Of a stretch of DNA of 64,000 nt, positions 34,319 through 45,100 are shown piece after piece. The notes under the pieces are model-generated. The model saw nothing but the letters and a program-made list of their open reading frames with translations, ran no database searches and was not told where the DNA came from. The position numbers and the translations under genes were made by a program. Origin of the DNA: Symsagittifera roscoffensis (taxonomy: Eukaryota > Xenacoelomorpha > Acoela > Convolutidae). Where the stretch lies: contig NC_087064.1 of NCBI RefSeq assembly GCF_963678635.1, positions 9,957,671 to 10,021,670 on the forward strand, written 5' to 3'. Every line of letters starts with the position of its first letter. Within the stretch, counting starts at the first letter, position 1.

Positions 34319-37261
34319 TTAGTCTTTTGTTATTTTCTTTAATACTTCTTCTTTGTTTCTTGCGGCGTTCCATGATCCCGCCTCGTCCAGTGACGTAGCA
34401 CCAAACTTTCTCTTGAAAAGGTGTCTCTCTAGCCTGTCAAACGTGTTGGTTTCCGACGTTTCCTTGTTGTTTATGTTCAACTTCGCTAGTCGCAATCTGT
34501 AGGCCTCAAGTGCTGCCAGGTTCAACTCGGTGACATCATCCTCACAACCAATCAGTTTTATCGAGTGTGATACGGGACTGCCGTACCTCTTCGGTCCCTG
34601 GCTTTTAGTTTGTCTATTACTCCGTCTGACTGTCGTGGTGTCTTCCTCCTTATCGGATTCATCCGCAAATCCTGGTGTGGAATAATCTACTGGGTCCATT
34701 TGTCGTGACATTAGTTTTTCGGCTTCTTTTTGGACTCCGCGGGTCAACACTTGATTTGTTACATCTTCCCATTCTTGAGATGTCATGTTATTGTTTTGAA
34801 ATGTGTCCAAAATTTCTTTTTCGCTTGTCTGTTGTGTGATCTTCTTGGTAGTAGGAACTTCCTTTGGTGTCGACGACGGTATGTATACTGCCTCGTTACT
34901 CGTATCACGTTGTTTAGTAACTGTTTTGGCAGCTTTCGTCGTTCCTGATTCTTGTGTTTTGCCCCTTGTCGGTTTTGTGTTCTGGGCTACTGGTCCTGCT
35001 CTGTTCGGTTTTCCCCGTTTACCTCCTAAGTTAAGGCCTCCGCCGGTTCTTGTGTCTCTTGATGTGACTACGCTCGCTGAGTTTTGGAACTTTTCTTTTA
35101 GCTGACTATCCTCTAGATTTTCATCTCTCAGCTCCCGGTCTTTCGCGTCGTGTTCTTCGGCAGAATCGCTGTCTTCCTCTACTGGAAGTGTTCCTGTTTT
35201 TTGTTGTTTACTTCTCGGTTCCTCTCCGGTACGGCTCCTTTTCTTCTCTGGATTATAGACTTTGGGCTGTGTTGACAGTTTAGATCGTGCAATGTCGCTT
35301 TTTCGATATACTGCACCCGCAGCCGTTTTGATGGTCGATGGTGTCGCTGATACTATCTTGGATTTTAAGGGTATTGTCAGGGCCTTCCCGCTCTTCCTTT
35401 GTTCGTGTTTCCGAAGGAAACTTCCAGACAAATCCTCCTTTGATTTGGTTTGTTTGTCTTCGATGAATCCACGTTCCCATGAGTATAAAAGTTCTTTCCT
35501 CAGTTCGGGATTTATCGTGCTGGTTTCATCTACGACCCGGCGTAATTCACTGTCTGAGAGGTCCCGTCTGGTGGCATTCCACTTAGCGTTTGCCTCTAGA
35601 AGTTGTTTGAGTTCTTTAGCTCTGGCCCTCTCTTTTGCCATCGCCGTGTCGTGTCGAAACAAAGGGCTTGTATCCCTGCTATTTCGTCCTTTGCGAATGA
35701 TTTTAACATTCTCCCTCGACTGATCTATTCGCCTTTTCAGCTGTGATGCTGTTAGTGCCGATCTCTCCAAGTGTTCTTTATCTAAAATATCAGAATCCAT
35801 CAAAAATTTATCCCTAACAATCTTAAATTCCGTTTTCGGTAATCGGCCAAAGTGTGCTTCGAACGGGGACACTTTTATTGATTTCTGTTTATTCCATCTT
35901 AGGTCCCTAATTATTGTACTCAAACATAATTTAATCGATTGTACTTTCTCGTCGAGTAGCATTACCCCCAATCTTCTTTTAATGGTTTGTATCGTTCGTT
36001 CGACTAAGCCACATCCTCGGTGATCCCCGACTGGACAGAATTTTTGTGCGATGTTATTTTCGGTGCAAAATTTTTTCATAGCTTTCCCTTTGAACCCCGA
36101 AAGTTGGTCCGTTTTAATCGATTCCGGTATTCCATGAGTGTCTATGTAAGTACGGAGAAATTTTATTGTTGATTTTCCCCCTGTAGATTTCGTTACTTTG
36201 ACTGATGGAAATTTTGAGTATCTATCGATAGCGACTAATAAGTATATCTTCTTCCCCTTATGATCTTCAAGTGGGCCCGCATTATCTAATTGTAGTTCTT
36301 GACCTGGCTGTGACAACAGTGGGAGTGGTTTAGCCGAATTTTTTGGAATTAAGTATTTAGCGTTCTTACCATAACGAGTACAGCTTCTACACTCTTCGGC
36401 CATATTGACTATGTCTTTATGCATATGCGGCCACCACAGATAGTTTGAGACCTCCAACATTGCTTCCTGTCCAGGATGACCTTGATGAAGTCGTCGGAGC
36501 ACTGCTTGTCTCAACTTTTCGGGCACGGCCAAACGATTGTCTACAAGAAGGCAATCGTCTACCACCGACATCTGGTGCCACAGAGGATTTGTGTAGGGTC
36601 CCATGAGCTCGAAAACATGTCTGTCATTTCGTTCCACTACTCTTCTTAGTCGGTCCATCCAGGTATCTTCTGACACTAGTTCTGCGAGGAGACTTTTGTC
36701 AAATAATTTATCGAGTGAAAGTGGGTTATCTGTCTCCATTAACTGTTCCCCCCGTTTGTACTCAGATTTTCTTGAATTGTGTCTCGTTTTCTGTGGTGTG
36801 ATTACACAAGTCTCCGTTCCTGAACTGTAATCCCGGTCGTCGCTATCCAGAGTTAAATCAACTTCGACGATTTGTCCCACTTCTGCTTCGTCTCCGGAAG
36901 TGGATAGACCTGGTGGTTTCGGGTTTTGTATCCCCGAGATAGCCTCTAACTCCATTGCTGCAAAGGGCGGTTCTGTACTCCTTCCTGAGCCAACCAGTTC
37001 CCAGAATGAGACTATTTTTGATTGAGCTGTTGAAACAGTTGATGACGATGGTCCTCTTTTTCCTGGGCTGACTGTTTGAGCAGTTGACGTTGATTGTCCA
37101 CTTTGAGTGTTTGGCAAATACCACCTCGCCTGTGTTGTTTGTTCCAAGTCCGAATCCTCTGATTCTGATATGTGTGGTCGTATCATCCTAGTCCTGTGAA
37201 ACGTTGTTGTCACTTCTTCTCTCAAAGTTTTGTTGTTATTTCTCTCCTGGATTCTGACCAT
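34319..37261 (-). CDS. int: E3 integrase ORF (980 aa)
   Basis: Uninterrupted ORF with its own ATG, overlapping the preceding RNase H frame by 40 bases. Residues 1-200 are low-complexity and acidic. The HHCC zinc finger has H259, H262, C291 and C294 (LHQGHPGQ, CRSC). The DDE core has D326 (LQLDNAGP), D385 (IKTDQLSGF) and E421 (GLVERTIQT), all present. From about residue 500 the protein is a long charged, Ser/Thr/Lys-rich tail of unknown role, much longer than a usual integrase C-terminus. It would insert element DNA into the host genome. The reading frame differs from upstream pol, so expression needs a frameshift, a separate start or splicing, or an older mutation split it. Confidence 0.85.
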   Translation of the reverse strand: MVRIQERNNNKTLREEVTTTFHRTRMIRPHISESEDSDLEQTTQARWYLPNTQSGQSTSTAQTVSPGKRGPSSSTVSTAQSKIVSFWELVGSGRSTEPPFAAMELEAISGIQNPKPPGLSTSGDEAEVGQIVEVDLTLDSDDRDYSSGTETCVITPQKTRHNSRKSEYKRGEQLMETDNPLSLDKLFDKSLLAELVSEDTWMDRLRRVVERNDRHVFELMGPYTNPLWHQMSVVDDCLLVDNRLAVPEKLRQAVLRRLHQGHPGQEAMLEVSNYLWWPHMHKDIVNMAEECRSCTRYGKNAKYLIPKNSAKPLPLLSQPGQELQLDNAGPLEDHKGKKIYLLVAIDRYSKFPSVKVTKSTGGKSTIKFLRTYIDTHGIPESIKTDQLSGFKGKAMKKFCTENNIAQKFCPVGDHRGCGLVERTIQTIKRRLGVMLLDEKVQSIKLCLSTIIRDLRWNKQKSIKVSPFEAHFGRLPKTEFKIVRDKFLMDSDILDKEHLERSALTASQLKRRIDQSRENVKIIRKGRNSRDTSPLFRHDTAMAKERARAKELKQLLEANAKWNATRRDLSDSELRRVVDETSTINPELRKELLYSWERGFIEDKQTKSKEDLSGSFLRKHEQRKSGKALTIPLKSKIVSATPSTIKTAAGAVYRKSDIARSKLSTQPKVYNPEKKRSRTGEEPRSKQQKTGTLPVEEDSDSAEEHDAKDRELRDENLEDSQLKEKFQNSASVVTSRDTRTGGGLNLGGKRGKPNRAGPVAQNTKPTRGKTQESGTTKAAKTVTKQRDTSNEAVYIPSSTPKEVPTTKKITQQTSEKEILDTFQNNNMTSQEWEDVTNQVLTRGVQKEAEKLMSRQMDPVDYSTPGFADESDKEEDTTTVRRSNRQTKSQGPKRYGSPVSHSIKLIGCEDDVTELNLAALEAYRLRLAKLNINNKETSETNTFDRLERHLFKRKFGATSLDEAGSWNAARNKEEVLKKITKD

Positions 37262-37821
37262 CTTTTTCTCTTTCCGTTATTTTTCAATTCGTCTGAGTGC
37301 ATTTTTCTTGATTTCTCAGTTAAAAATTTTCTGGTTTTTTCCAATAACTGAACCGACTGTATCCGCTGACGATTTTGAGATATACTGATTTTTGGATTTT
37401 CGCGCTTCTCTCGTTGAAACGAACGCGAATCTTCATTTCTTTCGTTCCGGTCGTGCTTTGTCCGTTTTGGACCGTTTTGGTTGCTATAGCAACGGGTAGA
37501 TGACGTGTTCTTAAACGGCATATTTTGATCAGTTCTAGAATATTCTAGAACGTTTTCGTTCCGGTCGAGCCTATCCTGATCATTTAATCGACTGTTTAAA
37601 CAGTCGAGAGCTTTATGGAAACTTTCGATTGATGTAACTACGAATTTCTCATCCAATACTGACTCCGGCCAGGGTTCCCCCTTTGGATTTCGAGAAAGAT
37701 AATCTACTATACCCATATCTTTTCCTGGTAAATGAACAACCTTAAATTGGGAAGGTAATAGTCTGTCTACCCATCTAGTTAATCTAGATTGGTACGTTTT
37801 ATTTGATTTATTTTCATCCAA
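37222..37821 (-). CDS. E3 RNase H C-terminal part and linker (fragment)
   Basis: Begins at the E4 junction with LDENKSNKTYQSRLTRWVDR followed by HLPGKDMGIVDYLSRNP, the usual end of Gypsy RNase H. It continues as a charged linker rich in Arg, Asn and Lys to a stop at 37222. Its start (TDHKALVS) is on the other side of E4 at 59207-59230. The first residues are fused to LTR sequence, so the ORF has no natural start here. Confidence 0.85.
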   Translation of the reverse strand: MDENKSNKTYQSRLTRWVDRLLPSQFKVVHLPGKDMGIVDYLSRNPKGEPWPESVLDEKFVVTSIESFHKALDCLNSRLNDQDRLDRNENVLEYSRTDQNMPFKNTSSTRCYSNQNGPKRTKHDRNERNEDSRSFQREKRENPKISISQNRQRIQSVQLLEKTRKFLTEKSRKMHSDELKNNGKRKRWSESRREITTKL

Positions 37822-38737
37822 TGTAACATTCGTCTACTGCAGTCACACATGAGGCTTAAGAAAAATAGGCCCTATAACCACTGGCTCAAGGGTCAGGGAC
37901 ACTATCTCTTGTGTTTTTCTACCTCAAGAACGGTCGGAGCCAGTTCGGTTCGCTTGTGACATGAGACTACGACCCGTTACAGCTTAAAGGCTACTACTAA
38001 AATATCCCCCCACTCTAGAATTAGAAACGTCCCCATACTTAGGTCTCTAGATACCCAAAATACATGAACGCCGTTAAAAACCGGGTTGGAACAATCCGTT
38101 AAGTTGCTTTTTTCTTAGACAGTGGAACTTTGATCCATTTCAGATGGATCAACCTAAAACTCGCCTTACCTCAACATAACAATCATAAAACACACTCTAG
38201 AATTTAAATTAAGTACTCACATTGTAGCACGCTCAAGAACCAGGAAGTAAATAAGTCGGTAAGCAACTCAAGAATTAATAAAGTAACTAAAATGAGTTTA
38301 ATGTTAGTCAGTTTTAATAATAAGAATAAGTTTTTTCTCTAGACTGTAAGTTCTCGTGAACCATTGGGACACTCTAGCTGTCCACCTTTCCACCGAAGGT
38401 TCACTCTAGTCCAGTTCCGAACAATACTCCAGTCGTTATGATCCAATTCGAGGGAATGCTCTCGTCTCTGTCACAGATGGGACAGCTCTACTCTCGATTA
38501 TTATAGTGATGGAAATTGCGAATAGCAATTTCCTACTGCTTTTTCTTGCGACTTTCCCGCGTTTTCGACTCAATTGTTCTGAAATTGTTCTGATCTCTTT
38601 TTCTGATTTTCAGTTCTCGCGAGAAAATCGTGCATGACAGGTTCCATTCGAAATTTTGAAAAATTAAATTTCACTCCAAAATCAAGTGTTTTTTGCTTCT
38701 CTCAAGGTCAAACTTCCAAATATGACCGACTGGCACA
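37822..38737 (-). repeat. E4 3' LTR (916 bp)
   Basis: On the minus strand runs from TGTGCCAGTCGG to GAATGTTACA. The start is fixed by the polypurine tract shared with E1 and the end by the fixed distance to the primer-binding site in the 5' copy. A short inverted motif (GATCCATC..GATGGATC) lies near 38130-38150. Weak ORFs on the plus strand over 38634-38982 recur in the other LTR and are not genes. Confidence 0.93.
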
Positions 38738-38749
38738 TACTCCCCGGAC
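38738..38749 (-). promoter_or_regulatory. E4 polypurine tract
   Basis: GTCCGGGGAGTA on the minus strand, directly before the LTR; identical to the E1 tract at 17527-17538. Confidence 0.8.
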
Positions 38750-39167
38750 TCGAGATCGATGTCCTCATCGCGCGCTGTCTTCTGCCAGTGAGTCCCAGAA
38801 AAACCGAGTGTTGCTCAAGATACAGTGCCAGTGGTCATTTACAGAAGTTTGCAGCAGATTTAAGCTTATCTACACCCCAAAATTCACAGCCATTTAAAAT
38901 TTCCACACTATTGCTAAACAGCAATCAAAATCTGCATACACCTGCACCCTTGAATTTTCGCTTTTCAAGCCAATCATTTTAAAATCTCTTTTGTCCTATT
39001 CAATCAGGAAATTGTCATGCAGCATTTCGATTTATATAATAAATATAGTATATTAGTAACAATATTTGCTTTGTTAAAATTTCTTTTTCGTGAATCCAAG
39101 TTTCACTCGGATCCACGCTCAAGCCCCCCTTCCCTCTCAAGACTCAAGATCCATCCGATTTGCCCAT

Positions 39168-42100
39168 TCATCTCGTGCTCTTCGCCTTGGAGGTACTGCA
39201 TCCTGAAGTGCTAGATGCGGCAAACTGTCTCAACAGTTCCTCTTCATCATCGGAACTAATCACAATCTCCTCCCAAGCCTTCAGCTGTTCATAGGATCGC
39301 ATCCATTCTCTCTGCTCCTGCAATCTCTTTGCTTGGTTGGGTAGTGCCTTCACCCTAGCTTCTCGGTTCAAGCAAAAGGAGTTGTGCAGGCTCAAGCTCA
39401 CGTTCTTCGCCAGGTCTTCCTCTTGTATCGACTCCCTCGCTTTGGTATTGTCTCTAGACATCTTACCCACTCTTTTCCATCCTGTCGTGATCGCATTACG
39501 ATGGGTTAGCAGGGGTCTCTTGAAAGCTTCCGGCCCAATCTCGGCCTGGAACTGTCGATACTCTTTTTGATGTTTTCTCATGTGATCTTTCGTTGTCATG
39601 TACAACCAAGACGTCAGTGTCGCCCGAAACCATGGAAAGTACCTCAAGCGACTCCATACGTGCCTGACTTCCGTCGGTATGGCGAATACTTTGCACGCCG
39701 TCTCAAACAACTCGAGTCTCCTGCTGTAGTCTATCGCGTATATTGACTCAGCCGTTGGCGTCGTCGCCTCCCGATACTTCGTTATATTCTCTTCTATCCA
39801 TCTCAGAGCTAACATCGTACTCACTACTAAGAGCGTCACCTTCTGCCGGTGATCCGGTAGTCCGATCGACCGAATCTCTTCCACATCCCACACCAGGCAA
39901 AGGTTCTTGTGATCTGGATACCACACCGTTTGTGCCAAACAGTGGCATGGGCATTCCCCATGAGAGATCTCAATGCTCCTGAGATTACGCTCCCCTGAGG
40001 CTTCCAAGAGAGGCTCAAGCTCCATCATTTTCTCGTGCATCGTGTCGTTGTCTTCCAGGTTCGGAGTACTTCCCACAGGTTTCCCGATCACGTTTTGTCT
40101 CTCGTGATCGCTCGTGTTTTCTCTTTCCAACTTCAGAAGATCTTCTCCCCAGATTTCGCTTAAGTCATCTCTCAATTCTTTTGGTACTGTCCCTTTGATT
40201 TTTCTCAACAACTTGTGCGAGTGATGCGACATCCGAGCCAACCTCACACACTTGGGCACTGAGAAGGCCTTGTCCACCAGTATTCTCTGGCTGGACACTT
40301 CCACCATCGCCATGTGTAGCGGGTAGTGACTTCCGCACAAGTTGGCCATCATTGACCCTATCAGCGATTTCGCGTTCAATGGCAAGCCATAAGCTTCGCT
40401 CATGGGAAATCCCATTTCCGCCTCAAGACCAACCTTCCAGCTCCGGATGTGTTTTTGAGTCACCTGCAACACCCCGGGCCATGATTCTACGCTCAACGCC
40501 GTCACTAAATGATGTTCAGACTCCAGTCTCTCCAGTGCCTGCAGACCACACATTCTCGAGAAGAATCCGAGAGCTGTCGCTATATTCACCGTGGTTCTCG
40601 CGTAACATTCCGCTATTATTTGCACTTCACTTTTCTCCCTTTCTGTGATGTCTTCGAACCAAGTGACCAGGTCTTCTTTTTGAAACGACAGTATTCTGAC
40701 GCATGACCGTCCATCGCAGATGTGCTCTCCGTTCCCACACGTCGAATCCAGACAGCTACCCGGCTCCAATTTCTTTGCTGACCCGGGGTCGCTCGTCCTT
40801 TCGCTTGACTCTTGCATCTGGGGCGTGATTAGCTTATGTAGCACACTCAACTTCGCCAGATCTTCATCTTCCGTTGGTGCTAACCTCACTCGCTCTGTGG
40901 TTTCCTCGATTAGACTTGCATGTGTATGTGGACACCAGGAGGGTCTTAGTAGCTTCCATATCACTCCCAAGTTCGTGGTTAACAAGCCATTTCCACCGCC
41001 CATGTTCACTTCAACTCTCTTGTTTGAGCGCGGTATGCTTATCACCTCTGGTGTTTTCTCAAGAATCAGGCCCAGGCTCGGCCCCTCTTTTTCCACCGCG
41101 TCTATTTCCATTATTCTTTCTGTCCAAAACTTCAGTAGCTCCGCTACCTCATGGTTTCTGTGGGCTCCTCCAGCTTCCGAGTCCAAGAAGGGATTGTAGG
41201 CTATTCCCATCACTCCAGACACATATTGGTATTCCCCCTTCTCACTGAGTCTCGAGTACTGTTCTGACGAGGCCAGGTTACGGTGAACATCATGTTCTTC
41301 CTCGAACTTCTTATTAGAGAACCTCCGTACCTCGTCCAGCTTTCGATGGTTCTCTAAGGATAGTCTGGAACCATCTTCTTTCTCTATTCCTGTACTCTGA
41401 TATACGTTCAAGATGATCGTTGAGACTCTTCTCTCCATGGTTTTACTTCCACTTGCTCTCTGGTGGCATGCCAGGATGGTGCTATCAGATATCATTGACA
41501 TTGTCCATCTCAAGAAACATGTGGCATCTTTTCTTCTAGCCAGGCTCAAGCCTGAATTGTCCCTGGCCACGTGTTGCATCAGTGCCTGATACACCTCTAG
41601 CTTCTTGCTTCCCAACTTCAGCCTGTCATACGAGGTCAATGTCTCCAACTCTATTCCCACCAGACTCCAGGTGAACATTAATTGTCCCGCAGTTCTAACG
41701 AAGGGATTCGCCATTAGTGGCGGTGCTGATGAGGATGTTCTCATCGCCTCTTCAAAATGATCCTTCAACAAACTCTGCCAGGACCTCTTCAGATGACTTG
41801 CCATCTCTATCTTATTAACCTCGGCTTTTTGCTGGGTGGCCCAATTGCGTCGCCTGCGAGCTATTCCACTGTCCAACTTCTTCAAGCAGTCCTCCATTTC
41901 CTTCAATGTTTCGAGGGCCACCCACCACGTCCGGGAAGTGTTCCTCGTCTTGTTCCTCTCCAATGGATCACTCGTCACTTGTTTGCCATTGTCCTGATGT
42001 GCCTTCGAGATCCATTCTTTGCTGATCTCCACTTCCCCTACCTGTCCGTTCGTTGAACCTCTCTTCACGTTTACCTTCTGAGGCTTGAAGTCTTCTTCTG

Positions 42101-45100
42101 ACGTCGAACTGGTGGAAACCTCTATTTCCTTTTCTACTTCAAGTGGTTTCCTGAGCTCCGAGCTGTTCTTGTATGCCGCCGTCTTGCATCGGGCCAAAAC
42201 GATGGGCGCCGTCTCTCTCAAGTTTCCTTCCGAAACAGCATCCACTGAAGGACTACCCCATCCTTCCACTTCTCTCTTCCTCTTGCGAGTCTTCACATCT
42301 CTGCTCGAGGGTGTTGTGGCTATCATCATTGATTCGACCTCTCCATCCACTCCTTCCAACTCTTGCCTCCCCCCTGCTCGAGCCTTAAGGATATTAGTAC
42401 TTTTAATCATATTACTAGTCCCAACCTTATCCCTTTTTATATCATCAACCATTTTATCCACAGTTTTTTGTTTCAGAGTAGAGCTGTCCTCACATTTCTC
42501 TTTTCTAGTCTTCGATCGTGCGTTCCTCAGCTCCACTAGCTTGTTCAGCAGCTCTTTTCTTGCTTTCTCATCCAGGCCCGTTCCTATCAGGAGCGGTTCC
42601 CCGAATCTCACTACTGCGTCCCACAGTTCCTTCTTGAACTTGTCCAGCGTCGTCTCGCTGCCCACTTCTCGTTTGAATTCCCCCAGGAATTCCTGCCAAG
42701 CGTCATCCTCGAGAGATCCCAAGAATATGTCCCTGTTCCCTTCGAACGTGTTCTTCTCCCTTTCCTCCGAGCTCAAGAGTAACATCCCCATATTGAAGGT
42801 CTCACCTGCCAATGGCAACTCTAGGTTCTTCCGCGGGGACGGGTTCAGAGGTGGTGTGGCAGTATCTGCCCAATTCTCTTCGCTCAAGTCTTTCAACAGC
42901 TCTTGAGTGGTGAGTTCCTCCCCTGATGGCCCTGGTTCAGGTGTATTCCCCACCTCCATGTCTTCTCCAGCTTCACTGAGAGTTTCATCCATACTCTCTT
43001 CCTCTGATTCATTTCTTCTTCTCTCGAGAATTCTTTTGAATCGATCCTCAACGGGTCCACTCCTCTTGTCTCCAGGCGTGTCTACAGACAGTGGTGACGG
43101 TGTCGTAGGATCCAGCTTTTTATATTCCGTCAGGGCTACATGCAGTTGACCTGCTGCATCTAGTTCTGTTCCCTCCTGTGTCACTTCTACTTGTTCCAAG
43201 CCATAGGGTGCCTTGTATTTTCTCGTGGCAAATTTCATCTCGTCCACCAATGCGACGTGTCCCTCCATCACGATCATCCTGCCATCATCCCATATGGGTA
43301 GCATATTCTCAACTCCTTCCTTCTCAAGAGTCCTCAAGACTTTCCGCACCTCATATCCAGGGGGCTGCGAACCTCTACTCTTTTTCGCTTGCGTCGTCCA
43401 CGAATTTACCTTCATCTCGCTGGTGTGGAAGTAGACTGCCGCCGTGTAGCCGATGAACAGGGGATCCCAGCCATCCGTGAAATGCCTCTGCGTTTCCTCC
43501 GTCATCATCTTCGCCATTATGGAGGGAACCACCAAGGGACTATTCATTCCCAAGGTCATCCTCCTGACTGTCGGGAACTCAGGCATGGTGGCTGGTAGGA
43601 TTTCTTTCTCCATTATGGCCTCCAGCTCCCTCTTGACTAGTGCAAAGCACTCCTTCCAGGCGGGGATTCTCAAGACTTCTCGTCCGTCGGCCGTCAATGG
43701 GTTTAGGTTCCAAAACTTTGGATACATTTCAATGGGGCCCTCTCGCTTGCCTCCCATTCTACATTGCATTTGTCCCCTGAAGTTGCACACCATCATCTCG
43801 GCATCTTTCACTTTTCCGAAGAGTACCGTGTTGCTCATACGCGCCCTGAGCACCTCCTGCTGACACCAATTCAGCGCTGTACCATCCAGTACGCTGATGA
43901 GACTCAAGTGCGTCACCGAGTGACGATACGTTATCACCAGGGGATCTGGAAACGCGTACGTCACTGCTGGACCATAGATGCAGGTCACCACCTCCTCTAG
44001 ACCCCGGATTATCCCCATTGGGTCCGACCTCATTGCCAGGCACAGGTCCGTCAACAGAGGCATCCCTCTGTTCGCCTTCTCCCATTCTTCTCTCGAGGTT
44101 GGGTTCTCATCTTCACCCGTCATGTATCGATTCTGCATCATGAGGTATTGCACCAGCAGTGTCTTCAACCCTGCGGCACACTTGTAGGAGCTGGTTTCAA
44201 TGCTCGTGTGGACTCTCCCCATAGACAGAGGTTCTCCATATTCCATTAACAGATGAAACGATACCAATTCCCCATGGGCCAAGAGTACTAGTGCCAGATA
44301 CCCATCAACTCGAAGTGTCTCCACTCCTCGACTAAACATGTATGCTGGGCCCATGTTGAACAAGTATCTGGGGTAAACCAAATACAGGGCCAAGAGCAGG
44401 CTGATGGACATGCCCAGTATCTCCTGTACGAAGGCTCCGAAGATAGTCGCCGTGGTGCCGAACACTCCTGCCAAGAATTCTTTCTCCCAGCAAGGACTCA
44501 AGAACTTGAGAATCTCGTAATCTCTCCTAGTCTTTAATTCGCCGTTGGCGTGCTCTCTCCAAAATCCTCCAATCGTCACTTCATTGGCGGCCGAGACAAA
44601 TCTAGCCACCGTCATGTCTCTCGTTTCAGCTAGCTCCAGTTGCTTCTCTAGAAAACTCCAGATTTGTTTCACGAGGAGTGGTGCTTCCTCCCTCGTCTTA
44701 TTCGTGACGTTCTCCAGCCTTGGTGTCAGGAATGGCCACCAGCCATTCTCTTGAGTCAAGCGATATTTCATCGATTCTAACTGTTTCTCCGTCTCGACCA
44801 CATTTCTTCTCTCGTTGCTGGGACCTCTAGACCTGCTGGTGGAATTTGCGACTTTCACATCCATACTCCGGAACCACAGGCTGGTCGTCAACTGGTTTAT
44901 CGCCGGGTGGTCGTCCCCGATGACTGGGCTGAACTTGAGTTGTCTAGCAAAGTTCGATATCTCTAGCAAGAGTACCTCATCCAATACAATCAGGACGTCG
45001 GCCAGTCCGTAGAAGCCCCTCAGTGCATGAGATATGTCAGCCCATGCCGCCGGCAATTCTGATTTGTAAAGCCTCAAGTTCAATGGCTCCAGCTCTCGAT

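Noticed and set aside
37817..37821. TCCAA as a target duplication for E4
   Set aside because: No second copy is present at 59207; that side has a deletion, so the duplication cannot be shown.
38634..38982. Plus-strand ORFs at the E4 LTR/3' UTR, repeated at 58382-58730
   Set aside because: Identical only because the LTR and adjacent sequence are duplicated; opposite strand to the element and without domains.
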